DNA from: CALJFL01 sp039964455
GTDB lineage: Bacteria; Pseudomonadota; Gammaproteobacteria; Pseudomonadales; Halieaceae
NCBI GenBank assembly: GCA_039964455.1
Contig: JBDVXK010000012.1
Span: 248,001 to 312,000, forward strand
DNA: 64,000 nucleotides
Reading direction: 5' to 3'
A program made the translations under genes and the position numbers. How positions within the stretch are numbered: the stretch's first letter is position 1; every line of letters starts with the position of its first letter. Of the stretch, positions 1 through 8,286 are shown piece after piece. Below the pieces are notes generated by a model. The model did no database searches. It worked only from the letters and a program-made list of their open reading frames with translations, and had not been told where the DNA came from.

Positions 1-711
1 ACTGCACTGAAGGCTGACGGCACACTGGAGCGTCTGCGCGAGCTGCATTTTGGTCACGCCGAAGGTGTATCACGGGTAGGTTCACACACCTTCGCCCTCA
101 ACATGCGCAGAAAGCTGCCAGCCTACAGCGAGTTGATTAAACAGGTCGCCGAGGAATACCAACTGGACTGGCACCTGCTGGCCGCCATCGCGTATCAGGA
201 ATCGCACTGGGATCCGCAGGCCACCTCGCCCACGGGGGTGCGGGGCATGATGATGTTGACCGTACCGACTGCTCAGGAGATGGGCGTCACCGACCGACTC
301 GATCCGCTGCAGAGCCTGCGTGGTGGCGCTCGCTATCTCAAGAATATCAAGCGCCGGCTGCCCAATGATATCTACGAGCCCGACCGCACCTGGTTTGCCC
401 TGGCCGCCTACAATATTGGCATGGGCCATCTGGAAGATGCCCGAGTGCTCACCGACCGACAGGGTGGCGACCCACACTTGTGGAACGATGTGCTGGAGCG
501 GCTGCCACAATTGCAGAAGAGCCGCTACTATGAAACCGTGCGTTACGGATATGCTCGCGGACTGGAAGCTGTTACCTACGTTCAGAACATTCGCCACTAC
601 TACAATATCCTGCACTGGCAGGAGCTTCCCGAGCAGCAGCAAACACCGCCGGCGACACTGAATGCCTACCTGCCCGAGATGCTGCAGCGCACCGACTTAT
701 TGGCGCTATAG
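1..711 (+). CDS. mltF: Membrane-bound lytic murein transglycosylase F, C-terminal part
   Basis: The reading frame is open from base 1, so the N-terminal part (signal and solute-binding-like domain) lies outside the window; 236 residues are visible. They hold the family-1 SLT transglycosylase domain: YQESHWDP with the catalytic Glu (codon near 198-200), then the GVRGMMML and YNIGMGHL motifs typical of MltE/MltF/Slt enzymes. MltF cleaves the glycan strands of peptidoglycan to anhydromuropeptides at the outer membrane. The tadA/guaA neighbourhood agrees with the order known in pseudomonads. MltF rather than another SLT enzyme is inferred from the MMMLT variant of the motif and from this context. 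Confidence 0.9.
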   Translation, partial: TALKADGTLERLRELHFGHAEGVSRVGSHTFALNMRRKLPAYSELIKQVAEEYQLDWHLLAAIAYQESHWDPQATSPTGVRGMMMLTVPTAQEMGVTDRLDPLQSLRGGARYLKNIKRRLPNDIYEPDRTWFALAAYNIGMGHLEDARVLTDRQGGDPHLWNDVLERLPQLQKSRYYETVRYGYARGLEAVTYVQNIRHYYNILHWQELPEQQQTPPATLNAYLPEMLQRTDLLAL

Positions 712-756
712 TCTTCTATTTTTCAATTAGCACCACTACCCAACGAGCCTTTTCTT

Positions 757-1542
757 ATGGATTACCAACATATTATCGTTAGCACCGATGCACATGTAAC
801 AACCATCTGCCTCAACCGACCCGAATCAATGAACGCGATTAACAGTGTCATGCATGAAGAGCTGCAGGCCGCTTTCGACGCCTTCGCTGCCGATGATGAT
901 CAGTTTATTGGCGTTGTCACAGGCGCTGGAGACCGGGCCTTTTGCGCAGGCAGTGATCTGAAGGCTATTGCCGAAGGTGGCAAGCACGCGGGGTACCCAA
1001 AAAACGGCTACGCCGGATTGATAGAGCGCTTTGACCTGAACAAGCCGCTGATTGCTGCGGTCAATGGAATCTGCCTCGGTGGCGGCTTCGAAGTCGCCCT
1101 GGCCTGCGACCTGATCATCGCCTCTGAGACTGCCAGTTTTGGATTACCCGAGCCAAGAGTGGGCGCCGTTGCGCTTGGGGGCGGTGTACACCGACTGGCC
1201 AGGCAAATTGGCCTGAAACGCGCAATGGGTTATGTGCTTAGCAGCAGCCGCATTTCTGCTGCAGAAGGCTTGTCGCAAGGGCTGGTCAACGAGGTCGTCC
1301 CACCCGAAGAACTGGAAGCCGCCACATCGCGCTGGTGTGAAGAAATCCTCAAAGGCGCCCCGATGGCAATTCGGGCTTCCAAAGAAGCCATCATGCAGGG
1401 GTTGGACGAACCTTCACTGGCGGACGCTATTCGCTCACAGGAAGCCTACCCTGCCTTCAAAAAATGGCGTCAGGCCGAGGATACAATCGAAGGACCATTG
1501 GCGTTTGCCGAAAAACGTAAGCCCGAGTGGAAGGGACGGTAA
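757..1542 (+). CDS. Enoyl-CoA hydratase/isomerase (crotonase) family protein
   Basis: A 261-residue single-domain crotonase. The FCAGSDLK segment (about 62-69) and LGGGFEVALACD (about 108-118) form the CoA site and oxyanion hole. Both glutamates needed for hydratase chemistry are present, at about E112 and E132 (GLPEPRVGA), so a hydratase or dehydratase is more likely than an isomerase with one acid. It resembles the CaiD/carnitinyl-CoA dehydratase branch, but the substrate cannot be read from sequence. It lies 45 bp after mltF on the same strand and convergent with tadA; there is no partner fatty-acid oxidation gene nearby. Confidence 0.85.
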   Translation: MDYQHIIVSTDAHVTTICLNRPESMNAINSVMHEELQAAFDAFAADDDQFIGVVTGAGDRAFCAGSDLKAIAEGGKHAGYPKNGYAGLIERFDLNKPLIAAVNGICLGGGFEVALACDLIIASETASFGLPEPRVGAVALGGGVHRLARQIGLKRAMGYVLSSSRISAAEGLSQGLVNEVVPPEELEAATSRWCEEILKGAPMAIRASKEAIMQGLDEPSLADAIRSQEAYPAFKKWRQAEDTIEGPLAFAEKRKPEWKGR

Positions 1543-1630
1543 ATGAGCCTGGTTATGCGCACAGCTGCGGTATTGAACCCTTGGGGCATCACCAAGTACG
1601 CATGAAAATTATGTCGCTATACGAATCTTT

Positions 1631-2086
1631 CTAACGCCGCGCCCGAAAAAAACTTCGCAACAACTCTGAGCTTTCGTCAGCCAGTACGCCCTCCCGCCAC
1701 TTCACCTTGTGGTTATACCATGGCTCATCGAGTAACTGGCAGGTACTGCACACGACGCCAGCACGAGGCTCACGAGCAGCAAATACCAACTCAGCAATCC
1801 GGGCATGTACCAGTGCGCCTGCGCACATAGTGCAGGGCTCCAGAGTGACATAGAGCGTAGCGCCGGGGAGCCTATAGTTACCCACCTTGGCGGCGGCGGC
1901 GCGGAGGGCCAGAATCTCAGCGTGGGCACTGGGGTCGGCAGCAGAGATAACCGAATTGAAGCCCTCTCCCAGCAGCTCGCCATCACGGACAACGACGGCG
2001 CCAACCGGAACCTCTTCCTTGTCTGCGGCTAGCGCTGCTAGATCAAGGGCGCGTTGCATCCACTGAGTGTGTAGAGTCTCACTCAA
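1631..2086 (-). CDS. tadA: tRNA-specific adenosine-34 deaminase
   Basis: A 151-residue protein with the zinc cytidine-deaminase fold: HAE at 55-57 (ligand His and proton-shuttle Glu) and PCTMC at 84-88 (two Cys ligands). TadA converts A34 to inosine in tRNA-Arg(ACG), letting one tRNA read CGU, CGC and CGA. The start is a TTG at 2084-2086, supported by a GAGGA ribosome-binding site about 7 bases upstream; the next in-frame ATG (residue 10) would cut the first helix. Length is normal for the family. Confidence 0.95.
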   Translation of the reverse strand: MSETLHTQWMQRALDLAALAADKEEVPVGAVVVRDGELLGEGFNSVISAADPSAHAEILALRAAAAKVGNYRLPGATLYVTLEPCTMCAGALVHARIAELVFAAREPRAGVVCSTCQLLDEPWYNHKVKWREGVLADESSELLRSFFRARR

Positions 2087-2273
2087 ACTATATCCTCACC
2101 AATCAGGATTTAAGCCAAGCCTGGCCGAAATCGGCCTGACCCCACACTGGAACAATAACAGAAGTGCTAACGACGTATCGACTTTCTATACATACCCATT
2201 TAATCTTCCGGTAGTCACATACTCTAGATTCCGGTGAAGGATCTAACTTCTTACTATCGACAGTCAGATTTCA

Positions 2274-4124
2274 ATGAGGCCAGAAGTGAGCAATCACGTC
2301 AGTTTTTCCTACACTAACGAAAGTAGCGCTAGCGGCCCTGCCCAAAACGCAACTCTCTTATTCTGCGTTCATCCATTCGAAGTGATGCCTTTGAATGAGA
2401 AAACGAGCCTTCTGGTGAGCCGGCTTACAGGAAAATCTTTTCCAGTCGCTGTTCACCTAATACCAATTTTGCAACAAATAGACGCCTTTAGAACACTTGT
2501 GTCACATCACAACAGAATGCCCGGGCACATACAGGAGATACTGGGTTTACAGGCTCTGAAAGAGTTAATTCTTGCGCTTATTCAATCTGGCATCGCGACC
2601 AGCAGTGCTGATTTGATAAGTGGCTTCAAAGAGGCGCCTGAATTACCTGCATCTGAGCCCGCAAGTAACCGCATCTTTTTATTAACTTGTGATCGGGAAG
2701 AGGAATTGGAGAGGCTGCTTACCTCTATTTTTCTTAACGCAGACCTATCGCTACACGAAGGACTCTACCTGCTAGACGACTCCAGGAACCCCGAAATTGC
2801 TGCCAGGAACAAGGCTCTATTGATCAAATACCAAAGTACCTGCCCTGTCCCAATACACTATTTCGGAGAGGTAGAGAAAAAAGAATTCATGCAGCGGCTT
2901 ATAGATGCGGAGCCAGAGTCTGAACTCGCTGTGCGCCAGCTCCTGGATCGCTCCCAATGGCAGGGACGAAAGACCTACGGACTCTCCCGCAACTGGGCGC
3001 TGGTACTTTCAGCGGGCCACCGATGTATCATGGTCGATGATGACGTCTTGTGCGAAGCTTTTTACCCTGCGCTCACCGAGGATAAAATACGATTCTGCAA
3101 TACAATCAATGTTCAGGTAATGGCATCAGAGTCCGAGTGGCGCAAACAGGTAATACCTGCAGGTTTCGACCCACTTAAAGGTCATTTAACATTGCTGGGA
3201 AGAACTGTTGGGGACTGTCTGCCGATACATAGCAGTACTGGCTCCCTTACAAATGAAGCGCTTGAAGGCATGAATTGCAGTCAGCTTATGTCACTCTCAC
3301 AGCAGTCTCCAATCATTGTAAGCGAATGCGGCACTTATGGAGACCCAGGTTTTCCCAGTCACGCATTTCTCCTAAAAAACCCGCCGAAAAATATCGAAGA
3401 CATTCTTACGAGCGACCCGGATCTCAGCCTTACTTTTGGCCAGCGACAATTTCAAGCCGTTCAGCGCTCACTATCAATATATGATTTAGCCGGCATATCA
3501 CAAATGACCGGCGTTGATAATACTCGTCTACTCCCACCCTACTTTCCTGCATTCCGAGGAGAAGATGGTCTATTCGGCTGGATGGTGAAACAAATGTATC
3601 CCGAATCCAGAGCCGTTATTTATAATTGGGGGATACCCCATCAGCCGCTTGAGAACAGAGAGAGCTCATATCTCGAAGAGGATTTTTTCCCAAAAATCGG
3701 CTTGGGCGACTTTCAGTCCCTCTGCACTGATCGCACCAACTTAACTGGCAAAAGCACCCCGGTCGGTAGATTAAAGCTCCTCTCTGCCATGATTCGTGAC
3801 CTTAGCGAAAAACCACAAGAGGAATTAGTAGCATTAGCCAGAATAGAAGCTGTACGAAAACCAGCAACAGTATATCTAGACGCCTCTACACGTCTGCCCT
3901 ACTTTTCGGACCAGTCAGTGAATTTCGCCAACTACTTGCAGACTGCCATAAAGAAAGCCAGTGAATACCTCCAATCCCCACCTCCCCTAAGCGACTGGTT
4001 TGAAATTCCTGGCGACCGTAGTGACTCTGAGGTCGTCTCTCGCACTGCCTCAGCCGCAAAGACATTCGCTGAAGCGCTGGAAAGCTGGCCAGATGTATGG
4101 CGCGCAGCGAAAAAAATTAACTAA
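2274..4124 (+). CDS. Large putative glycosyltransferase with a possible N-terminal wHTH-like domain
   Basis: A 616-residue soluble protein I cannot place in a named family. Its middle has GT-A features: FLLTCDREEELERLL near residue 135, LDDSRNPE around 166, and MVDDDV around 255, a DxD-like metal/sugar-nucleotide motif, followed by FRGEDGLFGW (about 430), like the acceptor/catalytic loop of family-2 enzymes. Residues about 30-115 (LNEKTSLL, LIPILQQIDAF, LKELILALIQSGI) read like a PqqD-type winged helix; this is weak pattern matching. The ATG at 2274 has no clear ribosome-binding site; GTG at 2286, preceded by GAGG at 2276-2279, is an equally good start. Its stop codon abuts the next gene's ATG, so the three genes are one operon. 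Confidence 0.6.
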   Translation: MRPEVSNHVSFSYTNESSASGPAQNATLLFCVHPFEVMPLNEKTSLLVSRLTGKSFPVAVHLIPILQQIDAFRTLVSHHNRMPGHIQEILGLQALKELILALIQSGIATSSADLISGFKEAPELPASEPASNRIFLLTCDREEELERLLTSIFLNADLSLHEGLYLLDDSRNPEIAARNKALLIKYQSTCPVPIHYFGEVEKKEFMQRLIDAEPESELAVRQLLDRSQWQGRKTYGLSRNWALVLSAGHRCIMVDDDVLCEAFYPALTEDKIRFCNTINVQVMASESEWRKQVIPAGFDPLKGHLTLLGRTVGDCLPIHSSTGSLTNEALEGMNCSQLMSLSQQSPIIVSECGTYGDPGFPSHAFLLKNPPKNIEDILTSDPDLSLTFGQRQFQAVQRSLSIYDLAGISQMTGVDNTRLLPPYFPAFRGEDGLFGWMVKQMYPESRAVIYNWGIPHQPLENRESSYLEEDFFPKIGLGDFQSLCTDRTNLTGKSTPVGRLKLLSAMIRDLSEKPQEELVALARIEAVRKPATVYLDASTRLPYFSDQSVNFANYLQTAIKKASEYLQSPPPLSDWFEIPGDRSDSEVVSRTASAAKTFAEALESWPDVWRAAKKIN

Positions 4125-5222
4125 ATGTTCCATCTGCTTAAATATGCACTGCTCTTTGGAGTTATTACGACTCAGGCTTCAGTAATATTCGCGAAGGACT
4201 GGAGCGCTTCCGAATTAGGTGTGGAGGTAGGTTCAATTATTGCGCAGGATAGCACTCTTACCGTCGCTGCTAACCCCAGTGGCCAGATACTCATAAGCGT
4301 ACCGTCTGAGGATTTTTCCCTCGACAAAAATTTCAAAATCGACCTTAAATTTGCCGAGCAGCCACCCAGGCAAGTATTTGTGGTTTGGCAAACACATTTG
4401 TCCAAGAAAACCTATCAGCAGGGCTTCAATTATTTGGGAGAGATGGCTCCAGCGATCGATATGAGAGGCATCGAGGGCTGGTCGGGCAAGGCCACTTCTA
4501 TAGAGTTGGGTTTTATCACCGGTCCCGGCCAGAAGATGAGCATAAGCGGCGTGAGGCTGTTCAAGCCGGGAGTCCTAGATTACCTGCACGATCGATGGGC
4601 TGACTGGTCCGAGGTAAAGACATGGCACCCGGTAGACCTCAATATGTATACGGGTACTAAATGGAATTCTACCGACCCATTTCCCGCACAATTTTTTGCT
4701 ATGACGGGATTTTGCCTTGTCATAGTCTACCTGTTACTTCTTCGACGACGAGCGACCTTGAGCGGCACCGCCCTCATCATCTTTACCACCTGGCTCGCTC
4801 TAGACTCTTTCTGGCAACTGAAGCTCTGGCATCAGGTCACTAAAACTACGGAACAATACGGTAGCCTGAGCAGTCACAAAAAGGTACTGGCCTCTGAACA
4901 CTCCGCTTATGCAGGTTTCGCAGATGCTGCACTGCCTATACTCAATCGCCAAGACGCTCGAATATTCATAGCAGGAACCAACGACTATGAGGCCATGAGC
5001 ACTGCCTACTATCTCTCACCAAAAAATGTGTTCTGGGATAGACGAGGTATCGAGTTACCGGATGCAAGCCACATACGTAGTGGTGACTTTATTGTGTTAC
5101 TGCGCAAGAACAGCGTGAATTACAATCCGAGCACTAGTCTACTGAGTCTTCCTGGAAACAAGGGTTTTCGGGTTGAGGAACGTCTCTCTCACCGCGTCGG
5201 CACGCTTATTGAAGTTATGTGA
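4125..5222 (+). CDS. Membrane-anchored protein of unknown function in the glycosyltransferase operon
   Basis: 365 residues. An N-terminal signal sequence (about 1-23, hydrophobic, ending IFAKD) is followed by a beta-rich extracytoplasmic stretch of about 160 residues, two membrane spans near 187-205 and 213-230 separated by an LLRRR loop, and a C-terminal domain with RIFIAGTNDYEAM and VFWDRRG. Such C-terminal modules accompany ArnT/PMT-like membrane glycosyltransferases, but I do not recognise a catalytic motif. It starts on the base after the upstream stop and its TGA abuts the next ATG, so translation is probably coupled. I infer a role in assembling a surface glycan together with its two neighbours. 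Confidence 0.55.
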   Translation: MFHLLKYALLFGVITTQASVIFAKDWSASELGVEVGSIIAQDSTLTVAANPSGQILISVPSEDFSLDKNFKIDLKFAEQPPRQVFVVWQTHLSKKTYQQGFNYLGEMAPAIDMRGIEGWSGKATSIELGFITGPGQKMSISGVRLFKPGVLDYLHDRWADWSEVKTWHPVDLNMYTGTKWNSTDPFPAQFFAMTGFCLVIVYLLLLRRRATLSGTALIIFTTWLALDSFWQLKLWHQVTKTTEQYGSLSSHKKVLASEHSAYAGFADAALPILNRQDARIFIAGTNDYEAMSTAYYLSPKNVFWDRRGIELPDASHIRSGDFIVLLRKNSVNYNPSTSLLSLPGNKGFRVEERLSHRVGTLIEVM

Positions 5223-6599
5223 ATGAGTACTCTTTACCTAACTTTCGGCGCTCTTAGCACTTTTTTGCCCGCATGGGTTTTGGTGTCCAGATTAGTCCCG
5301 GCTGATATTCCATCGCGAAACTGTTTGCTCGGGGGCTACTGCATACTACTCGGCATGGTTAGTACTACTATAATCATGCGAGCACTGAGTACGCTGGGGA
5401 TTCCGGTTACGCTGATCAGCGTCGCCTCAGTTTCGACCTTACTACTGCTCGCTGTGCGACAAATTCCTTTATATGTGCAAGGGCCGCACAAGCCAGTGAC
5501 TTTACACCAGAGCCTGCCGCTAAACAGGCCAGAAAAGGTTTTGGCGCTACTCTGTTTAGGCTTATTGGCTAGCCGGGGTATTGCAATAGGGCTGGAAGTA
5601 TATCTGCGTCCAGTGTGGGCGTGGGATTCTATGCAGCACTGGACCAAACAAGCGAAAGTATTTTTCGAGATGCGAGGCGTAGTGCCATACGTTTCAATTG
5701 AAAATTGGTTGGAGCTTGGCGGCAATGGTGTCTATACCAATATGCATCCGGATTATCCAATAGCGACGCCACTACTGCAGGCCTGGACCGCGATTGTCCT
5801 TGGCTACTGGCACAGCAGCTTGGTAAACCTACTATGGCCCGCAATGTGGTTAGCAATAGGGCTGGTATTCTACAGTCAAGCCAGAGTCGCGGGTGCCAAC
5901 ATCACTGTAGCTCTGGCAGCAACTTACATGATTCTGTCAATGCCGCTACTAAACACCCATGCAGCTCTGGCGGGCTACGCGGACTTACTGATGAGCGCCT
6001 GCTATCTTGGCGCCGTTGCTGCATTTTACAACTGGAGTCAGACCAGGGCGCCCTGGCTACTTACGCTATCCCTTATGACGGGAACGAGCTGCCTATTGAT
6101 AAAGAACGAGGGCTTTTATTGGTTTCTGACACTTCTACCAGGGATTCTGCTGGCTACCGCCAAACATCGGGCAATCATGGCATGGCTAGCAGCGGGAGCT
6201 TTAGGCTTCATGGTATTTCTATATGCAGTATACCCCGACCTTTCAGTAGCTGGGCACTCGTTAGCGGACTTTGATATTTTTTACCGACCGGATAGCTGGA
6301 TACCTATCTATCTTAGTACCCTTGTTCATGATAATTGGCATCTTTTATTCTACTTATTCCTCGCCACATTGCTGACTACACCGTTTCTTGGCAAAAAGGT
6401 GATGCCAATTCTTGCTGTCGTCTTATCTGCGGTAGCGCTGTATCTGATGCTATATGTCATGACAAGCAACAGTGCAGGTGCCGTGCAATTTACTTCTTTG
6501 AATCGAGTCGCGTTACAGTTGGCGCCTTCTTTAGGCTTCTTTACTCTCATTGCCTATCTGGCACTTAGCGATAAGAAGAACATTTCAGAAGCATCTTAA
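5223..6599 (+). CDS. Polytopic membrane protein, possible lipid-linked-sugar glycosyltransferase
   Basis: 458 residues with about ten hydrophobic spans. The first large extracytoplasmic loop carries WAWDSMQHWTKQAK (about residues 130-145) and then NMHPDYP (about 173-180), a layout resembling GT-C enzymes (ArnT, PMT, Wzy-like), where an acidic residue in the first loop is catalytic. There is no definite family match. It is the last gene of the three-gene set and ends 22 bp before the 3' end of guaA, which converges on it. GT-C membership is inferred from topology and the loop motif only. Confidence 0.6.
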   Translation: MSTLYLTFGALSTFLPAWVLVSRLVPADIPSRNCLLGGYCILLGMVSTTIIMRALSTLGIPVTLISVASVSTLLLLAVRQIPLYVQGPHKPVTLHQSLPLNRPEKVLALLCLGLLASRGIAIGLEVYLRPVWAWDSMQHWTKQAKVFFEMRGVVPYVSIENWLELGGNGVYTNMHPDYPIATPLLQAWTAIVLGYWHSSLVNLLWPAMWLAIGLVFYSQARVAGANITVALAATYMILSMPLLNTHAALAGYADLLMSACYLGAVAAFYNWSQTRAPWLLTLSLMTGTSCLLIKNEGFYWFLTLLPGILLATAKHRAIMAWLAAGALGFMVFLYAVYPDLSVAGHSLADFDIFYRPDSWIPIYLSTLVHDNWHLLFYLFLATLLTTPFLGKKVMPILAVVLSAVALYLMLYVMTSNSAGAVQFTSLNRVALQLAPSLGFFTLIAYLALSDKKNISEAS

Positions 6600-6621
6600 T
6601 AAATAGCTTAAGAAACTTGCT

Positions 6622-8199
6622 CTACTCCCACTCAATAGTAGCCGGCGGCTTACTGCTCACATCGTAGGTGACGCGGGATACACCTGATATCTCGTTAATA
6701 ATACGATTCGATACCCGCTCCAGCATTTCGTAAGGCAGGTGCGCCCATCGAGCTGTCATAAAGTCGATGGTCTCTACTGCTCGCAAGGCAATAACGTATT
6801 CATAACGTCGGGCGTCGCCAACTACCCCTACCGATTTCACTGGCAGGAATACGGCAAAGGCCTGGGCTGTTTTGTGATACCAGTCTTCGCGATGCAGTTC
6901 CTCGATAAAAATGGCATCCGCTTCGCGAAGCAGGTCCGCATATTCTTTCTTGACCTCGCCCAGAATACGCACGCCTAGCCCCGGCCCCGGAAACGGGTGG
7001 CGGTAGACCATATCGTAGGGCAGGCCCAGTTCCAGTCCGATTTTACGGACTTCGTCCTTGAACAATTCGCGTAGCGGTTCGACCAACTCAAAAGCCATGT
7101 CCTCCGGCAGGCCACCCACATTGTGGTGTGACTTGATGACATGCGCTTTGCCAGTCTTGGCACCAGCTGACTCAATGACGTCCGGGTAAATCGTGCCTTG
7201 TGCCAGCCAGTTCACATCGCGCAGGCGGGTGGCTTCCTCATCAAAGACCTCGATAAAGGTATTGCCGATGATTTTGCGCTTTTCTTCCGGATCAGCAACA
7301 CCGACAAGCTTGGAAAGGAACAGGTCCTGCGCGTCACTGCGAATAACCTTCACACCCATGTTGCTGGAGAACATGTCCATAACCTGGTCACCTTCATTGA
7401 GACGAAGCAGGCCGTTATCGACAAACACACAGGTCAGCTGCTCGCCTATCGCACGATGCAAAAGGGCCGCGACCACAGATGAATCGACACCACCGGACAG
7501 CCCCAGTAAAACCTTGTCGCTGCCGACAGTCTCGCGCACACGACGAATAGCATCTTCGACAATATTGGCCGGAGTCCATAACACGTCACAGCCGCAAATC
7601 TCCAAGGCAAAGTGCTCAAATATCCGCTGACCCTGCAGTGTATGGGTGACCTCCGGGTGAAACTGTATGCCGTACCACGGGTGCTCGCGATGAGCCATCC
7701 CGGCAATCGGGCAACTGTCAGTTTCGGCGATCAAATCAAAGCCATCGGGCAACTCTACAACTTTGTCGCCATGGCTCATCCAGACATCCAGCAATGAGCG
7801 ACCCTGTTCGTCAATGTGATCCCGAATATCGTGCAACAGGCCGCCATTTCCCAGCAGCCGGATCTGGGCGTAGCCGAATTCGCTGGTCGTTGAAGGTGAA
7901 ACACGGCCGCCAAACTGCTCGGCCATGGTTTGCATGCCGTAACAGATACCGAGAATCGGCAAGCCCATCTCAAAAATTACCGACGGTGCCCTGGGAGACT
8001 CATCAGCCGCAACCGATTCCGGCCCACCCGATAAAATAATGCCCCTGGGATTAAACTCGCGAATCTCCTCTTCGCTCATGTCCCAGGCACGAATTTCACT
8101 GAATACGCCCACTTCCCGCACACGGCGTGCAATAAGCTGGGTGTACTGGGAGCCAAAATCCAGGATAAGAATTTTCTGGCTGTGAATATCTGCGCTCAT
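6622..8199 (-). CDS. guaA: GMP synthase (glutamine-hydrolysing)
   Basis: A 525-residue enzyme that aminates XMP to GMP, the last step of guanine nucleotide synthesis. The N-terminal class-I amidotransferase domain has the nucleophile in ILGICYGMQ (about C86) and the His/Glu pair in QFHPEV. The ATP-pyrophosphatase domain starts with the P-loop LGLSGGVDSS near residue 230, and the C-terminal dimerisation domain ends SKPPATIEWE as in the family. It lies 87 bp downstream of guaB on the same strand with a hairpin between them. Confidence 0.98.
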   Translation of the reverse strand: MSADIHSQKILILDFGSQYTQLIARRVREVGVFSEIRAWDMSEEEIREFNPRGIILSGGPESVAADESPRAPSVIFEMGLPILGICYGMQTMAEQFGGRVSPSTTSEFGYAQIRLLGNGGLLHDIRDHIDEQGRSLLDVWMSHGDKVVELPDGFDLIAETDSCPIAGMAHREHPWYGIQFHPEVTHTLQGQRIFEHFALEICGCDVLWTPANIVEDAIRRVRETVGSDKVLLGLSGGVDSSVVAALLHRAIGEQLTCVFVDNGLLRLNEGDQVMDMFSSNMGVKVIRSDAQDLFLSKLVGVADPEEKRKIIGNTFIEVFDEEATRLRDVNWLAQGTIYPDVIESAGAKTGKAHVIKSHHNVGGLPEDMAFELVEPLRELFKDEVRKIGLELGLPYDMVYRHPFPGPGLGVRILGEVKKEYADLLREADAIFIEELHREDWYHKTAQAFAVFLPVKSVGVVGDARRYEYVIALRAVETIDFMTARWAHLPYEMLERVSNRIINEISGVSRVTYDVSSKPPATIEWE

Positions 8200-8248
8200 T
8201 GGCTTTCCTGATAGTGGTTCAACAGCGGATCATCAGCAATGACCCAAT

Positions 8249-8275
8249 CAAAACGGGGCCCGTAGGCCCCGCGTT
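8249..8275 (-). terminator. GC-rich hairpin between guaB and guaA
   Basis: On the minus strand a near-perfect stem CGGGGCC/GGCCCCG with a TACG loop is followed by TTTTGATT. It has the form of an intrinsic terminator but lies between guaB and guaA, so it may act as a partial terminator that sets the guaB:guaA ratio. Confidence 0.6.
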
Positions 8276-8286
8276 TTCTCGCTACC

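Noticed and set aside
2117..2140. GGCCGA/TCGGCC hairpin upstream of the accessory gene cluster
   Set aside because: No U tract, and only a six-base stem with a two-base loop; not a terminator and no match to a known riboswitch.
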